From Hahella sp. HNIBRBA332 (GTDB taxonomy: Bacteria > Pseudomonadota > Gammaproteobacteria > Pseudomonadales > Oleiphilaceae): a stretch of 64,000 bases of DNA. The notes beneath the pieces are model-generated. The model did no database searches. It worked only from the letters and a program-made list of their open reading frames with translations, and was not told the DNA's origin. Each line of letters opens with the position of its first letter. The first letter of the stretch is position 1. Below, piece by piece: positions 1 through 10,000 of the stretch. Location: the NCBI RefSeq assembly GCF_030719035.1, contig NZ_CP132203.1, positions 3,100,001 to 3,164,000 on the forward strand, written 5' to 3'. The position numbers and the translations under genes were made by a program.

Positions 1-1
1 C

Positions 2-697
2 ATGAACATCTCCTTGAACGAGACTAGCTATACTCCGGATAACGGCCAAGCAATGTCTGACAGGGGAACTATCATAGCGCTGGAAAAAGGCCCTGAGGAA
101 GATGAGTTCTTCCTGACCTTTGAGCAGTTGGGATCCAACAGCCATGTTTATATCGAAGCGGACCCTACTCCTCCTGGCCCCCCCGCGGACGGCGACCCGG
201 TTCCTGATATTGGCCTGCGTAATTTCGACGAAATCAACGCAACCATGTCAGCCATCACTGGCGTCAGCGCCTCCAGTCCTGGAGTAAGGTCAACTTTTGA
301 AACGGTGAAGCAGCAGTTGCCTACCGTTGAGAACATCAATACGTTCCTGGCTTCGCATCAAATGGGAGTCACCCAGTTGGCGATCCAGTATTGTGACGCT
401 CTAGTGGAAAGCAACACGCTGCGCAGCGCGTTCTTCCCTGGCTTTGATTTCAACGCCAGCGCATCCAGCGCCTTCTCCGGCGCAGGAAGAGACTTGGTCA
501 TTGACCCACTGCTGAATAAAGGCATGGGGGTAAACTTGGCGTCACAACCAGATGGCGCCGATGTTAGAGCCGAATTGAATCAGTTGATCGACAAACTGGT
601 TGCATGCGGCGGCGGATGCTCCGCGGACAGAACCGAAACAGTTGTCAAAGCAAGCTGCGCCGCTGTACTAGGCAGCGCCGCGATGCTGGTGCAATAA
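2..697 (+). CDS. C-terminal part of a secreted/structural protein, partner of the DUF1501-like protein (partial at window edge)
   Basis: The reading frame is open from the first bases, so the true start probably lies upstream of the window; the ATG at 2 is not a convincing start. The visible 231 residues contain an acidic segment, a Pro-rich linker (about residues 55-68) and a helical C-terminal region with several Cys (GGGCS near residue 202). I recognise no catalytic motif. It is followed 45 bases later by a Tat-exported DUF1501-like gene in the same direction, so the two are probably cotranscribed. In marine gammaproteobacteria such a gene often forms a pair with a large LamG-containing protein, but that part would be outside the window. 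The function is unknown. Confidence 0.6.
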   Translation: MNISLNETSYTPDNGQAMSDRGTIIALEKGPEEDEFFLTFEQLGSNSHVYIEADPTPPGPPADGDPVPDIGLRNFDEINATMSAITGVSASSPGVRSTFETVKQQLPTVENINTFLASHQMGVTQLAIQYCDALVESNTLRSAFFPGFDFNASASSAFSGAGRDLVIDPLLNKGMGVNLASQPDGADVRAELNQLIDKLVACGGGCSADRTETVVKASCAAVLGSAAMLVQ

Positions 698-742
698 AGT
701 TTGACGATCAACGGCAAAAATTTCGATAGAGGTGGTTTTATC

Positions 743-2332
743 ATGGCAAGAAGACGTGGACCTTACGGCCTCGACGAGCCGCTGTTTCACCCGGACCACA
801 AGCGCCCGGTGACACGTAGGGACTTTATCGCCCAAGGCTTTCTGGCTGGCGCCGGAACCATGTTCGGCACATCCATACTAGGTCTCTTCGCGAACCCAAG
901 AGAAGCGCATGCAGCGCTCTCTTCGGATCTGGAGTCATTGAAGTCCTCCTGTGGCATCGCCGTACAAGGCGCCGGAAAGATACCTTTTATCTGTTTCGAC
1001 CTTGCGGGCGGGGCCAACATATCTGGCTCTAATGTTCTGGTTGGGCAACAAGGCGGTCAGTTGGACTTCCTCAGCACGGCGGGATATAGCAAACTCGGCC
1101 TGCCCGGCGACATGACCCCAGCAATTGGCAGCTCACCCGGCGTGCCAGGCGGCTTCGTCAGCCAGGAACTAGGGCTGGCGTTTCACTCCGACAGCGCGTT
1201 TCTGCGTGGTATTCTAGAGAAAACTCAAGCTGCTACTCGCGGCTTTGTCAACGGCGCAGTCATTCCTGCGCGTTCGGACAATGATACTGGTAACAACCCG
1301 CATAACCCGATGTACGGGATCTACAACGCCGGAGCGGACGGCTCATTGGTGTCTCTGATTGGCTCCAGCAGTTCGGATTCCGGCGGCAACTCCATGGCCC
1401 CTGCGATGCTGATGAATCCGAAAATCCGCCCCACCAAGGTCGATCGTCCCAGCGATGTGACAGGCCTGGTGGATGTGGGCGATCTCGTCGGTTTGCTCGA
1501 TCAGTCCGACGCGGTGGCGGTCATGGAGGCGATTTATCGCATCAGCGATAAGAAAACCGGCGTTGTCACCACTGATGAAGTCGTTAAAAAGCTGGTGGAC
1601 TGTGGCTATCTTAAGAGCGCAGATCTAGCGGATCGTTTCGGGAACCCCGCCTCATTGAACCCGGCCCTCGACACCACTATCGTCGGCCCTTCAGGCATAT
1701 TTACCCAGGCTGAGTTTGATAGCGATGGAGAGTTCAGAAAAACCGCATCGGTAATGAAAATGGTGCTGAACGGCTATGCCGGCGCCGGCACTATCACCAT
1801 GGGAGGATTCGACTATCACACCGGCGAGCGCGCCACGGGCGAACGCCGCGATCTACGCGCCGGTCGCTGCATGGGCGCCTGCCTGGAGTATGCCGCACGC
1901 CTGGGTATGCCTTTGATGATGTATGTCTTCAGCGACGGTTCACTAGCCAGTAACGGACGTATAGACAGCTCCGTAGACGGTCGCGGAAAAGGAGAATGGA
2001 CGGGGGATAACTCATCCACCGCCGCATCTTTCTTCCTGGTCTACAACCCTAATGGGCGCCCAGCGCTGATGGGCTCCACTACTGAGCAACAGGAGCGACA
2101 TCGCCAGATTGGCCACATGCGCGCCGATGCCTCAGTTGAAACCTCTTCAAGTCCTGCGGCGAACAACGTCAACCTATTGGTGAACACTGTTGTGTTGAAT
2201 TATATGGCGTTGCATGGAGAGCAAAGTCAGTTCGCCTCCACTAAAGGATTTGAACAACACGGACTGGGCTCTTCTTCCGATCTGGACCGTTTGACTGCAT
2301 TTCAACCTATCGTGAACGGTACCATCGGTTAA
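743..2332 (+). CDS. Tat-exported DUF1501-like protein
   Basis: The start is placed at the ATG at 743, 7 bases after AGAGGTGG; an upstream TTG at 701 in frame has no good ribosome site. Of 529 residues, the first ~60 hold a twin-arginine signal (RRDFIAQGF, then a hydrophobic stretch and AHA cleavage site), so the folded protein should go to the periplasm. The body carries features of the DUF1501/sulfatase-like group: a FDLAGGAN segment, GGFDYHTG and a later FSDG segment. The enzymatic role of DUF1501 proteins is not settled. The gene ends just before a strong terminator and follows the partial gene at the window start, with which it probably forms an operon. Confidence 0.75.
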   Translation: MARRRGPYGLDEPLFHPDHKRPVTRRDFIAQGFLAGAGTMFGTSILGLFANPREAHAALSSDLESLKSSCGIAVQGAGKIPFICFDLAGGANISGSNVLVGQQGGQLDFLSTAGYSKLGLPGDMTPAIGSSPGVPGGFVSQELGLAFHSDSAFLRGILEKTQAATRGFVNGAVIPARSDNDTGNNPHNPMYGIYNAGADGSLVSLIGSSSSDSGGNSMAPAMLMNPKIRPTKVDRPSDVTGLVDVGDLVGLLDQSDAVAVMEAIYRISDKKTGVVTTDEVVKKLVDCGYLKSADLADRFGNPASLNPALDTTIVGPSGIFTQAEFDSDGEFRKTASVMKMVLNGYAGAGTITMGGFDYHTGERATGERRDLRAGRCMGACLEYAARLGMPLMMYVFSDGSLASNGRIDSSVDGRGKGEWTGDNSSTAASFFLVYNPNGRPALMGSTTEQQERHRQIGHMRADASVETSSSPAANNVNLLVNTVVLNYMALHGEQSQFASTKGFEQHGLGSSSDLDRLTAFQPIVNGTIG

Positions 2333-2361
2333 GTTCATCGTTCACCTAGACAATATGAAAT

Positions 2362-2385
2362 AAAGGGCCTGCTGGGCCCTTTTTT
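2362..2385 (+). terminator. Rho-independent terminator after the DUF1501-like gene
   Basis: AAAGGGCC (2362-2369), a 5-base loop and GGCCCTTT (2375-2382) form a perfect 8-bp stem that runs into a T tract. It sits 30 bases after the stop codon at 2332. Confidence 0.85.
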
Positions 2386-2425
2386 ATGATGACAGATCTT
2401 CGATCCGACGGCGCATTTCCAACAG

Positions 2426-3418
2426 CTACTCCGCCGTCGGCGGTTTCAGTTCCGACGAATAATGCATTTTGCGATTGCGGTCGATAATAATCGCATCAAT
2501 GCCCGGTAGTTTTTCAATCAGTTCCAGCCCCTTTTCCGCACCGAGAATGAAGACGGTGGTGGAAAGCGCATCCGTAGTCGTCGCATCTGGACCGATAATG
2601 GTCACGCTTTGGGATTCCTCCGCCGACTTTCCGGTTTTCGGGGAAATTATGTGGTGAACCCGCACGCCATCGTGCATAAAGAAGCGCTCATAATCCCCAG
2701 AAGTAGACATTGCCGTGTTTTCCAGAGGTATCAGGACGGCGTTCTTATCTTCCAGACGCGGATCTTTCACGCCAACAATCCAAGGTCGACCATGTTTATC
2801 GCCCAGAAGGCGACTGTCGCCACCGGCGCTCACCAGCGCATATTGGATCCCCATGTCCGCCAGTTTTTCGATAGCCTTGTCTACGGCATAGCCCTTGGCG
2901 ATGCCGCCGAGATCAATGGTGACCCTCGGATCTTTAAAATGAATGCTGAGCGTCGCCGGATCCATTTCTATCCACCGATAATTAATCGCCGGAAGATTTT
3001 CCTCTATTTGTTTATCGTCGGGAGCCAGCCCTTCGCGATAATTATAGTACTTGCCGATGGATGCGAAGGTGATATCAAAAGCTCCATTGCTCAGCTCAGA
3101 CACCCGCTGCGCCTTTTCAATCAGGTGGAACAGCTCCGGCGTAATAACCACCGCCTGTTTACCAGCAAGTCGATTCACCTTGGACACTTCGCTACTGTCG
3201 ATGTAGACGCTCATCAGCGCTTCAAGACGATCAAACTCCTGATCCACCGCCGCAAACGCTTTTTCCGCCGCAACAGAACCACCCTCGTCCACCCAGACCT
3301 CAGCGCGAATTTTTGTGCCCATGCCATTCCAGTCTTTACTGAACCATTCAGCGGAAGCGGATTGAACAAAAGAAGCAAGCAGCAAAACGCCGCTTATCAG
3401 GGCAAATGGTTTCTTCAT
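2426..3418 (-). CDS. apbE: FAD:protein FMN transferase ApbE
   Basis: The 330-residue product is the normal length for ApbE, which links FMN covalently to a Thr of target proteins such as NqrB/NqrC or RnfD/RnfG in the periplasm, with Mg2+. A cleavable signal peptide is visible (MKKPFALISGVLLLASFVQSASA). The family fold is supported by the N-terminal MGTKIRAEVW segment, FDITFASIGKYYNY, the conserved DLGGIAKGYAVDKA block with SAGGD after it, and the C-terminal HHIISPKTG and TTDALSTTVFILG segments. No Nqr/Rnf target operon is in the window. The gene converges with the DUF1501-like gene. Confidence 0.93.
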   Translation of the reverse strand: MKKPFALISGVLLLASFVQSASAEWFSKDWNGMGTKIRAEVWVDEGGSVAAEKAFAAVDQEFDRLEALMSVYIDSSEVSKVNRLAGKQAVVITPELFHLIEKAQRVSELSNGAFDITFASIGKYYNYREGLAPDDKQIEENLPAINYRWIEMDPATLSIHFKDPRVTIDLGGIAKGYAVDKAIEKLADMGIQYALVSAGGDSRLLGDKHGRPWIVGVKDPRLEDKNAVLIPLENTAMSTSGDYERFFMHDGVRVHHIISPKTGKSAEESQSVTIIGPDATTTDALSTTVFILGAEKGLELIEKLPGIDAIIIDRNRKMHYSSELKPPTAE

Positions 3419-3601
3419 GGATTAACTACCGCAGCGGATTTGACGCAGAGGTATACCCCAGCCGGCGGGCAATTACAACCTGCCGCCACAACGCTAAAAG
3501 GCTTTGTGATCACAGACATAGGCGAAAGGACGTTGGGCTAAAAGCTTGCGCTGACGTTCCCTGAAATTGATCAGAGCCCGACGGCGACGCTTGAATAGCG
3601 A

Positions 3602-5653
3602 TTAGATGCGGAACTTGCGCACCAATTGCGTCAGTTGTTCACTCAAGTTGCTTAAGCGCTCGCTATTTTCCGCACTGCGGTGCGCTTCCTTATCGGTTTC
3701 CAGGCTGATCTCGTCCACCAGCCGGATACGGTCGTTCACGCCATAGGCAAGCTGCATCTGAGCCGTCGCTGCAGTGCTGATTTCGCTGTTCATATTGCGC
3801 ACTCTTTCAATGGCCTGCGCCATTTCATCCAGGTGCGCGCCGGTGGCGCGCGCTTCTTCCACCGTGGCGTTGCCTTTCACCTGGCTTTTATTCATAAAGC
3901 TGATGGCTTTTTTTGAGCCTTCCTGCAGCTTCTCCGTCATCGCCTGAATATCAGCGGTGCTGTCTTGGGTTCGCGAAGCAAGAGAACGCACTTCATCCGC
4001 CACCACTGCAAAGCCTCTCCCCTGCTCCCCCGCCCTTGCGGCTTCAATAGCGGCGTTGAGCGCCAGCAGGTTGGTCTGTTCCGCAATGGAACGAATTACG
4101 CTGACAACGGAGTCGATTTGCTCAATCTCAGAGCCTAATTCCTGGATAATCTCCGCCCCCTGGCTGATATCCGTCGCCAGCCCTTCGATAGATTCAATCG
4201 AGTCCACAACCAGATTTTTGGTTTTCTCGCCAATTTGATTAGCCTGCTCCGCGAGCAAAATCGAGTCTTCCGAGAACTTCGAGACGGTATCCACCGATTG
4301 CGACAGGGACTCCATATCTTCACGCAATGAGACCGACTCGTTACGCTGACGCTGGCTGACGTCCGAGGTATTGTGGGCGCACTTGTCCAGTTCGCTGATG
4401 TTATCCTTCATACTCTCGCTAGCAGATTGAATACTGACGATGACATCCTGAATCTTGCAGATAAACGCATTGAAGTATGACGCCAGCACTGCAATCTCAC
4501 CTTTATTGCCGACCTCCACACGTTGGGTAAGGTCGCCTTCCCCTTCGGCGATATCCATTACCCGCCGCGTAATCGCTTTGATAGGCTTGATCACCACGTT
4601 AAGGATAATGATCGACACCAATACAAAAGAAATCAGGGAACCCATGGCGCCGAAACCGATGGCGCGGTTCACCCTATCCACAACCTGGTTGGTTTTCTCA
4701 CTGGATTGAGCGACCAGATCGCCGGTGATCTGATTAATCTGGGTAATCGCCGCATTCATATCCGCGATGATCGCATCGCTATCGTTGGCGAGCTTTATGG
4801 CCTGGTCCCGATTATTGAGGCGCAGCAGGTAGGCGTTGAAGATGTCGTTTTCCTCCTGCAGCGTTTTGATCCAGGCGTTATATTCCCGATAGATGTCTTC
4901 GATGTCCGCCAGCGTCGCTTCGTCCTCCACCATGCGTTTGAGAGTCTCTAACGTCGCCACGCCCTCTTTGACGCCATCGTCGAACTCCACCTGCAGCTTC
5001 TTCATCGCATTGCGGTCTTTTTCTGAGGTGTAACGCGTCACCGCTATCTGCAAACTCAAAATCGTCTGCTTCAAATTCTGCGCTTCAATCACCACTGGAT
5101 AATCGCTTTCAAACATGTTGATAAGAGAAATCATATCCGCCAGCATTTTGGAGATCTTATCCCCTTCCGCCCTGAACGCAGCGAGAGCGGCGATATTGCG
5201 CTGCTCCAGTTCTATGGCGTCGGTCTGACTCTTGACGATGCTGTCCACCAATCTGTCCAGTTCGTTGCGATGATCAATCAACAGATCCACTTGCTCCCGC
5301 GTGCTCGGCGACAGCTCCGCCAACAACGAAGCGTTTTGCATAAACCCAGGGGTAAGCGCCTTGATAGCCTCATGCTTCGCGCGGATCTCGCTCGCCTGGT
5401 TGACAGACAGAATATTATTCACCCCCTTGGTGGTGATCAGATAGTTGACCGCCAGTTCGTCAGCCAAATCACCAGAGCGATTAACGTTTTCTATCAGGTG
5501 CGTAAACCGGTCCCGCAGCGACGACATGCCGCTCCAGGTAAAAGAAAAAGCGCCTGAGATAATCACTGCAGTGATTAGCAGCAACGCCGCAACCCGGAAG
5601 CCTATGCTATTGAAACGAGAGGAGAAGAACCGGGAAATAGCGTCAACCGCCAT
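3602..5653 (-). CDS. Methyl-accepting chemotaxis protein
   Basis: The start is the ATG at 5653 (AGGTG six bases upstream) rather than the GTG three codons earlier, giving 683 residues. Order: first membrane helix about 18-40, a large mostly helical periplasmic sensor region of about 290 residues (possibly a helical bimodular HBM-type domain), second membrane helix about 331-355, HAMP about 356-408 (IKPIKAITRRV, GEGDLTQRV), then the coiled-coil signalling domain. The kinase-control hairpin is clear: IAEQTNLLALNAAIEAARAG and FAVVADEVRSLA. No chemotaxis kinase genes are next to it, so it is an orphan receptor that should feed a CheA encoded elsewhere. The ligand is unknown. Confidence 0.95.
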   Translation of the reverse strand: MAVDAISRFFSSRFNSIGFRVAALLLITAVIISGAFSFTWSGMSSLRDRFTHLIENVNRSGDLADELAVNYLITTKGVNNILSVNQASEIRAKHEAIKALTPGFMQNASLLAELSPSTREQVDLLIDHRNELDRLVDSIVKSQTDAIELEQRNIAALAAFRAEGDKISKMLADMISLINMFESDYPVVIEAQNLKQTILSLQIAVTRYTSEKDRNAMKKLQVEFDDGVKEGVATLETLKRMVEDEATLADIEDIYREYNAWIKTLQEENDIFNAYLLRLNNRDQAIKLANDSDAIIADMNAAITQINQITGDLVAQSSEKTNQVVDRVNRAIGFGAMGSLISFVLVSIIILNVVIKPIKAITRRVMDIAEGEGDLTQRVEVGNKGEIAVLASYFNAFICKIQDVIVSIQSASESMKDNISELDKCAHNTSDVSQRQRNESVSLREDMESLSQSVDTVSKFSEDSILLAEQANQIGEKTKNLVVDSIESIEGLATDISQGAEIIQELGSEIEQIDSVVSVIRSIAEQTNLLALNAAIEAARAGEQGRGFAVVADEVRSLASRTQDSTADIQAMTEKLQEGSKKAISFMNKSQVKGNATVEEARATGAHLDEMAQAIERVRNMNSEISTAATAQMQLAYGVNDRIRLVDEISLETDKEAHRSAENSERLSNLSEQLTQLVRKFRI

Positions 5654-5872
5654 AACTAACACCTACTAACGACTGTCGAGCCCTTTAAAAGCATAGATCA
5701 CAGGCCAAATATCAACCATTTTTAAGCTGTAACAGAATCTTAATAAGTGTTAGCGGCTTGATCCGCATCATAAAAAGCGGGCGCCGACGAGCAATCTCGG
5801 GAAGGTAGTACTCACCAAGTTAATGGGAAATAAGAGGGATAAATCTGCAGGCTTTGATTATGGCCAGGCAAT

Positions 5873-5896
5873 AAAAAAGCGCCTCTATTGAGACGC
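5873..5896 (-). terminator. Terminator after the small membrane protein gene
   Basis: Read on the minus strand, GCGTCTC (5896-5890), loop AATA and GAGGCGC (5885-5879) form a 7-bp stem with one G-T pair, followed by six T. It lies about 35 bases after the stop of the membrane protein gene at 5932. Confidence 0.75.
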
Positions 5897-5931
5897 CCTG
5901 CATGAGGTATGACGAGATTTAATTGCGGGCG

Positions 5932-6342
5932 TCAATCCCCGCCCAGGTTACGCAGAGACCGCAGGAACAAACCTAAACCGCCTACCGCCAAAACCAAGAT
6001 CACAATCAATTCAAAAGCAGTCATGGAGCGCATACTGAAATGGATAGAGGAAATAACGCCAAACACCAGCGCCGTCAGTGAACCAATGGTTAAAATCCAG
6101 CCCAGAATGTTTTTGGCGCTGAAAAAGATCAGGCCCACGCCGAACATGAAAGGAATCATCACCATACCGGAGGTAATGCCCCAGTGGCCGCCAAACGCAT
6201 TGAAGCCGTACAAACGCATGCCCATGCCGAAACTCGATGAGACGACGATAGAGTTGAACAACATGTACAACCCGCCGCACAGCATGATTAATCCGATAAA
6301 AAACTGCCCTACTCCACCGGAGGTACCGCCAGCGCCTTTCAT
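5932..6342 (-). CDS. Small four-helix membrane protein, unknown function
   Basis: The 136-residue product starts MKGAGGTSGG and has about four hydrophobic helices (around residues 12-30, 58-75, 80-97 and 108-128), ending in a short basic tail. An AGGAG lies upstream; a second ATG seven bases earlier opens a different, less plausible frame. Nothing indicates a transporter or enzyme. The gene is alone, followed by its own terminator. Confidence 0.65.
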   Translation of the reverse strand: MKGAGGTSGGVGQFFIGLIMLCGGLYMLFNSIVVSSSFGMGMRLYGFNAFGGHWGITSGMVMIPFMFGVGLIFFSAKNILGWILTIGSLTALVFGVISSIHFSMRSMTAFELIVILVLAVGGLGLFLRSLRNLGGD

Positions 6343-6590
6343 TGTTCATCTACTCCTGCATCGTCATTGAATATCACGCCTCACGGCGCTAAAAAACTGC
6401 GCAACTATACCATAAGCGTAGCAATTAGAAGCCATTAACGCGGCGAAAATCACCGCTTCCGCACACATTTCGGTAGAAAGCACTGTTGTTTAAGCAGTAG
6501 CAAGAGCATAGCGTTACCAACGCAGCATGGATGTTGTCGCTGCCTCAATCCGCAACAACAATGCACAACACATATATTGAGGAAATTTCG

Positions 6591-6968
6591 ATGACCAAAG
6601 GACAGATCTCTTTTTGGGAAGGCAATGGCGCAACACAAGATCAAGTAGGAAATACGCTGAGCGGTGGAACCAGCTACGATATCAATTGTAAGGATGGCGA
6701 CCACGGCTTTCAGAACGACGAAGCGCGCTCCATGAAACTGGAAGGTATTCCCGGCCCCACTATCATGTGGGTGTATGACAGCCCATCCGCCTCCAAGGAC
6801 GATGACTGGGCGAAGATCGTGATAAAAGGCGATATTCAGGATTCTGTCGTGGTTGGCACGTTCAACAGCAGCGGCTCTTACGACAACGGCAATGTCACTG
6901 TTGAAAGCCATTATAACAATGGCCTGGATGGCAAAATTTCCCGGATTATGATCGAGTATCTGGGCTAA
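6591..6968 (+). CDS. Beta/gamma-crystallin-like protein
   Basis: The start at 6591 is preferred because GAGG lies 8 bases upstream; in-frame ATGs at 6531 and 6561 lack such a site. The 125 residues look like a Greek-key beta/gamma-crystallin type fold: an N-terminal ISFWEGNGATQD segment and a mid segment EARSMKLEGIPGPTIMWVYD followed by DDDW. Such bacterial proteins often bind Ca2+ and help in stress or at the cell surface. There is no signal peptide. A strong terminator follows. The family call rests on pattern memory, so it is moderate. Confidence 0.55.
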   Translation: MTKGQISFWEGNGATQDQVGNTLSGGTSYDINCKDGDHGFQNDEARSMKLEGIPGPTIMWVYDSPSASKDDDWAKIVIKGDIQDSVVVGTFNSSGSYDNGNVTVESHYNNGLDGKISRIMIEYLG

Positions 6969-7002
6969 AACCCTCTGGCAGGAATCATTCCTGAGCTTAA
7001 AG

Positions 7003-7030
7003 AAACCGCGGCGTTGCGCCGCGGTTTTTT
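7003..7030 (+). terminator. Rho-independent terminator after the crystallin-like gene
   Basis: AAACCGCGGCG (7003-7013), loop TTG and CGCCGCGGTTT (7017-7027) form a perfect 11-bp stem continued by T residues. It separates this gene from the convergent RTX gene. Confidence 0.9.
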
Positions 7031-7093
7031 CATAGACTTGCCTAAATCCTCGACATCAGGGGCGACTAAAGCCGCCCCTTCCGACTTAGACCA

Positions 7094-10000
7094 TTAAGCG
7101 CTTTGCCAGGACGCGGCGATCGCCGCGTTTACCTGACTCTGCTGCTCTTCTGACAGCGTGATTTCACCACCGACCGGCGCGTCGAATGCGGCCATCGCCG
7201 ACACCAACTGCTCGATCCGCCCTGCATCAATCACTGCATCGTCAGTGCGAACCGCTTCCAGCTGTTGCGAGTTATCCGCGTACCAGCTCTGCACCCGCAC
7301 TTGATCCTGCGATCCCAACAGATCCATCACCAAGTCGTCGCCATCGCGAGAGAACCAGAGATTCTGCTCGTCAACGCCCGCAGCGAACTGCAGTTGATCC
7401 TCACCCGCTCCCGCGTAGTCGTTGATGGTGTCGCGACCATCGCCGGCGGCGAAGTGGTAGGTGTCGTTACCGGCGCCGCCGATCAGGTAGTCATCGCCGC
7501 GTCCACCAGTGAGATGATCGTCTCCCGCGCCACCGTCAATGAGGTCGCCATCTGAGGAGCCGAATATCACATCTGCGCCCGCTTCCGCGATGGTCACCGT
7601 CCCAAATCCGCGCTCGTCAGGCAGTCCGGAATAATTCGGAGAGCCATCCGGATCAGGATTGCTCATCCCGAAAACACCGAAGATCTGGTCGCCGGTGATT
7701 TGACCGCCGCTGGCGAACTCAATGCGGTCGATCGCATGGTCGCCGCCCTTGAAGAAATTCTTCAAGGTGACGGAATCCGACCCTCCGCTCACATTTAGCG
7801 TCAAGTGATCCCCGTTGCGCTGCAGTCCGCTGGACACCTGGCCGAAGCCGATTCCCTCAAAGCGCAGGGTATCGAAACCACCCCCGGTGTTATCAATGAC
7901 ATCCATGCCGCCGCCGGCATTAAACACATAGACATCATCGCCGCGTCCGCCGATCAGCAGATCGTCGCCTTTGCCGCCATTAAGGATATCGTCGCCATTG
8001 AAACCGCGAACCAGATCGCGACCGTCTCCCGCCGTCAAGGCGCTGTCGCCGTTCTGCGTGCCGTCCACCGTTTGATCGTAATCGCTGGCGGCGGGGATGG
8101 ACATGCCGAATACGCCAAAGATCTGCTGGGCCGAGATCTGACCGCCGGTTTCGAACTCGATGTTTTCCACCAAGGCGTCGCCGCCCAGGAAGAAATCCGT
8201 CAAAGTGACTTGACCGCCGCCACTGACTTTCAGCACCAGATCATTGCCAGCCTTAGTCAGGCCGGAAGACACCTGTCCGAAGGTGATGCCGCCGCCAAAG
8301 CGCAACGTATCCACGCCTGAGGCGTCACGCAGCACATCCTGACCGCCGGTGTAGATATAGACATCGTCGCCCACGCCGCCCAGCAGGAGGTCGTCGCCCG
8401 CGCCACCGGACAAGGTGTCGTCGCCGGAACCGCCAATCAGGGTGTCGTTAGCGCCGGAGCCATTAATGACGTCGTCCTCGCCCAGTTGCGGCTGTGGGGT
8501 TTCTCCATCGCCGTTTCCGGTGTCTCCACCGTTGTTGTCAGTCCCACCATTGTTGTCAGAACCGCCATTGTCGCCACCGTTATCGGTTCCACCTCCGGTA
8601 TCTCCTCCGTTATCGGTCCCGCCGCCGTTATCACCGCCAGAGCCGTCAGGCATTGGCGTCAGCATACCGACCAGGCTGCTGGCTCTGATGGCGTTGCCGC
8701 CGTCAGTCGGCTGGACATAGGCGATAGCGTGTTCGCCGCCCAGGAAATGATCTTTGACTCGCACTTGTTGCGCCAGATCGCCATCGACCAGAATCACCAA
8801 ATCGTCGCCGTCCTGGTGGTAACTGAGACGAGAACGGTTCAGTCCATCCAGAAAGAACACCCAATCCGCGCCGCCGCCACTGGCGTCAATCACGTCCACA
8901 CCTTGACCGGCCTTGTAGTAGTAGTGATCGTCGCCAGCGCCGCCAAACAGCAGGTCATCGCCGTCTTCCCCGACCAGAACGTCATTGCCGTCTCCGCCGA
9001 TAATCACATCGTTACCGGATCCTACACCGCTACCGTTGCCGCCGTAGAGATGGTCGCCGCCATCGCCGCCTTCAATGCGGTCATCGCCGCCGAACGCGAA
9101 GATCGTATCGTCGCCGCCCAGACCTCGAATCAGGTTCCGGCCGTTGGTTCCAGCAATCTGCTCACCATCTTCATTGCCTTCCATGACATTGTCGTACTCG
9201 CCATCGGAACCACCGTCGTCAGGATCACCCCCCGCCGCCAGTTTGTTAATGTTGGCGGTGTTGATCATGGAGGAGCCATCCGGCTGCACCCAGTCAATGG
9301 CGAAATCGCCGCCCTTGAAATGGTCTTTGACCCGCACGCTGTCGTTGACGCCGTCATCAATGGCGATCAATAAATCATCGCCGTCGCGACTGAACGTCAG
9401 TCGGCTCTCGTTCAGTCCGCCCCCAAAGAGCACACCGTCAAAGCCGCCGTCGCCGTTGAAGATCACATCGTGACCGTCGCCTGGGCCATAGACGTATTTG
9501 TCGTCGCCCTCGCCTCCGGTCAGCTCGTCATCGCCAGCGTTGCCGCTCAATTGATCGTTTCCAGCGCCGCCGAACACTTTGTCATCGCCGGCTCCGGCTT
9601 CAAAGTAGTCCTTGTCCGCGCCGCCATCCAGCAAGTCATTGCCGGCGCCGCCGAAGAGACTGTCTTCGCCGTCCTGTCCATACAGCTCATCAGCGCCTTC
9701 GTTGCCTTGCAGGCTGTCGTCGCCCAGACCGCCTTCCAGGTAGTCATCGCCAATGCGGCCCACCAGGTTGTCGTCGCCTTCGCCGCCAAACAAGCGGTCG
9801 TCGCCTTCATCGCCATCGAGGTAATCCACTCCGGCGTCGCCGTAGATAGTGTCGTTTCCTTGACGACCCCAGACTTTATCGTCACCGCCGCCAGCATGGA
9901 TTTCATCGTTCAGTTCGCGGTATCCGGTCAGAGTTTCGCCCGCATCGGTTCCCAGCGTCACCGTACGCGCTTCAATGTCCGCGTCACTAAGAGCGCTACC

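Noticed and set aside
2609..3541. 310-codon open frame on the plus strand
   Set aside because: It lies fully opposite the well-supported apbE gene, has no recognisable domain and is an antisense shadow.
7059..7081. GGGGCG/CGCCCC hairpin after the RTX stop
   Set aside because: Only a 6-bp core and no T tract on the minus strand; too weak to call a terminator.
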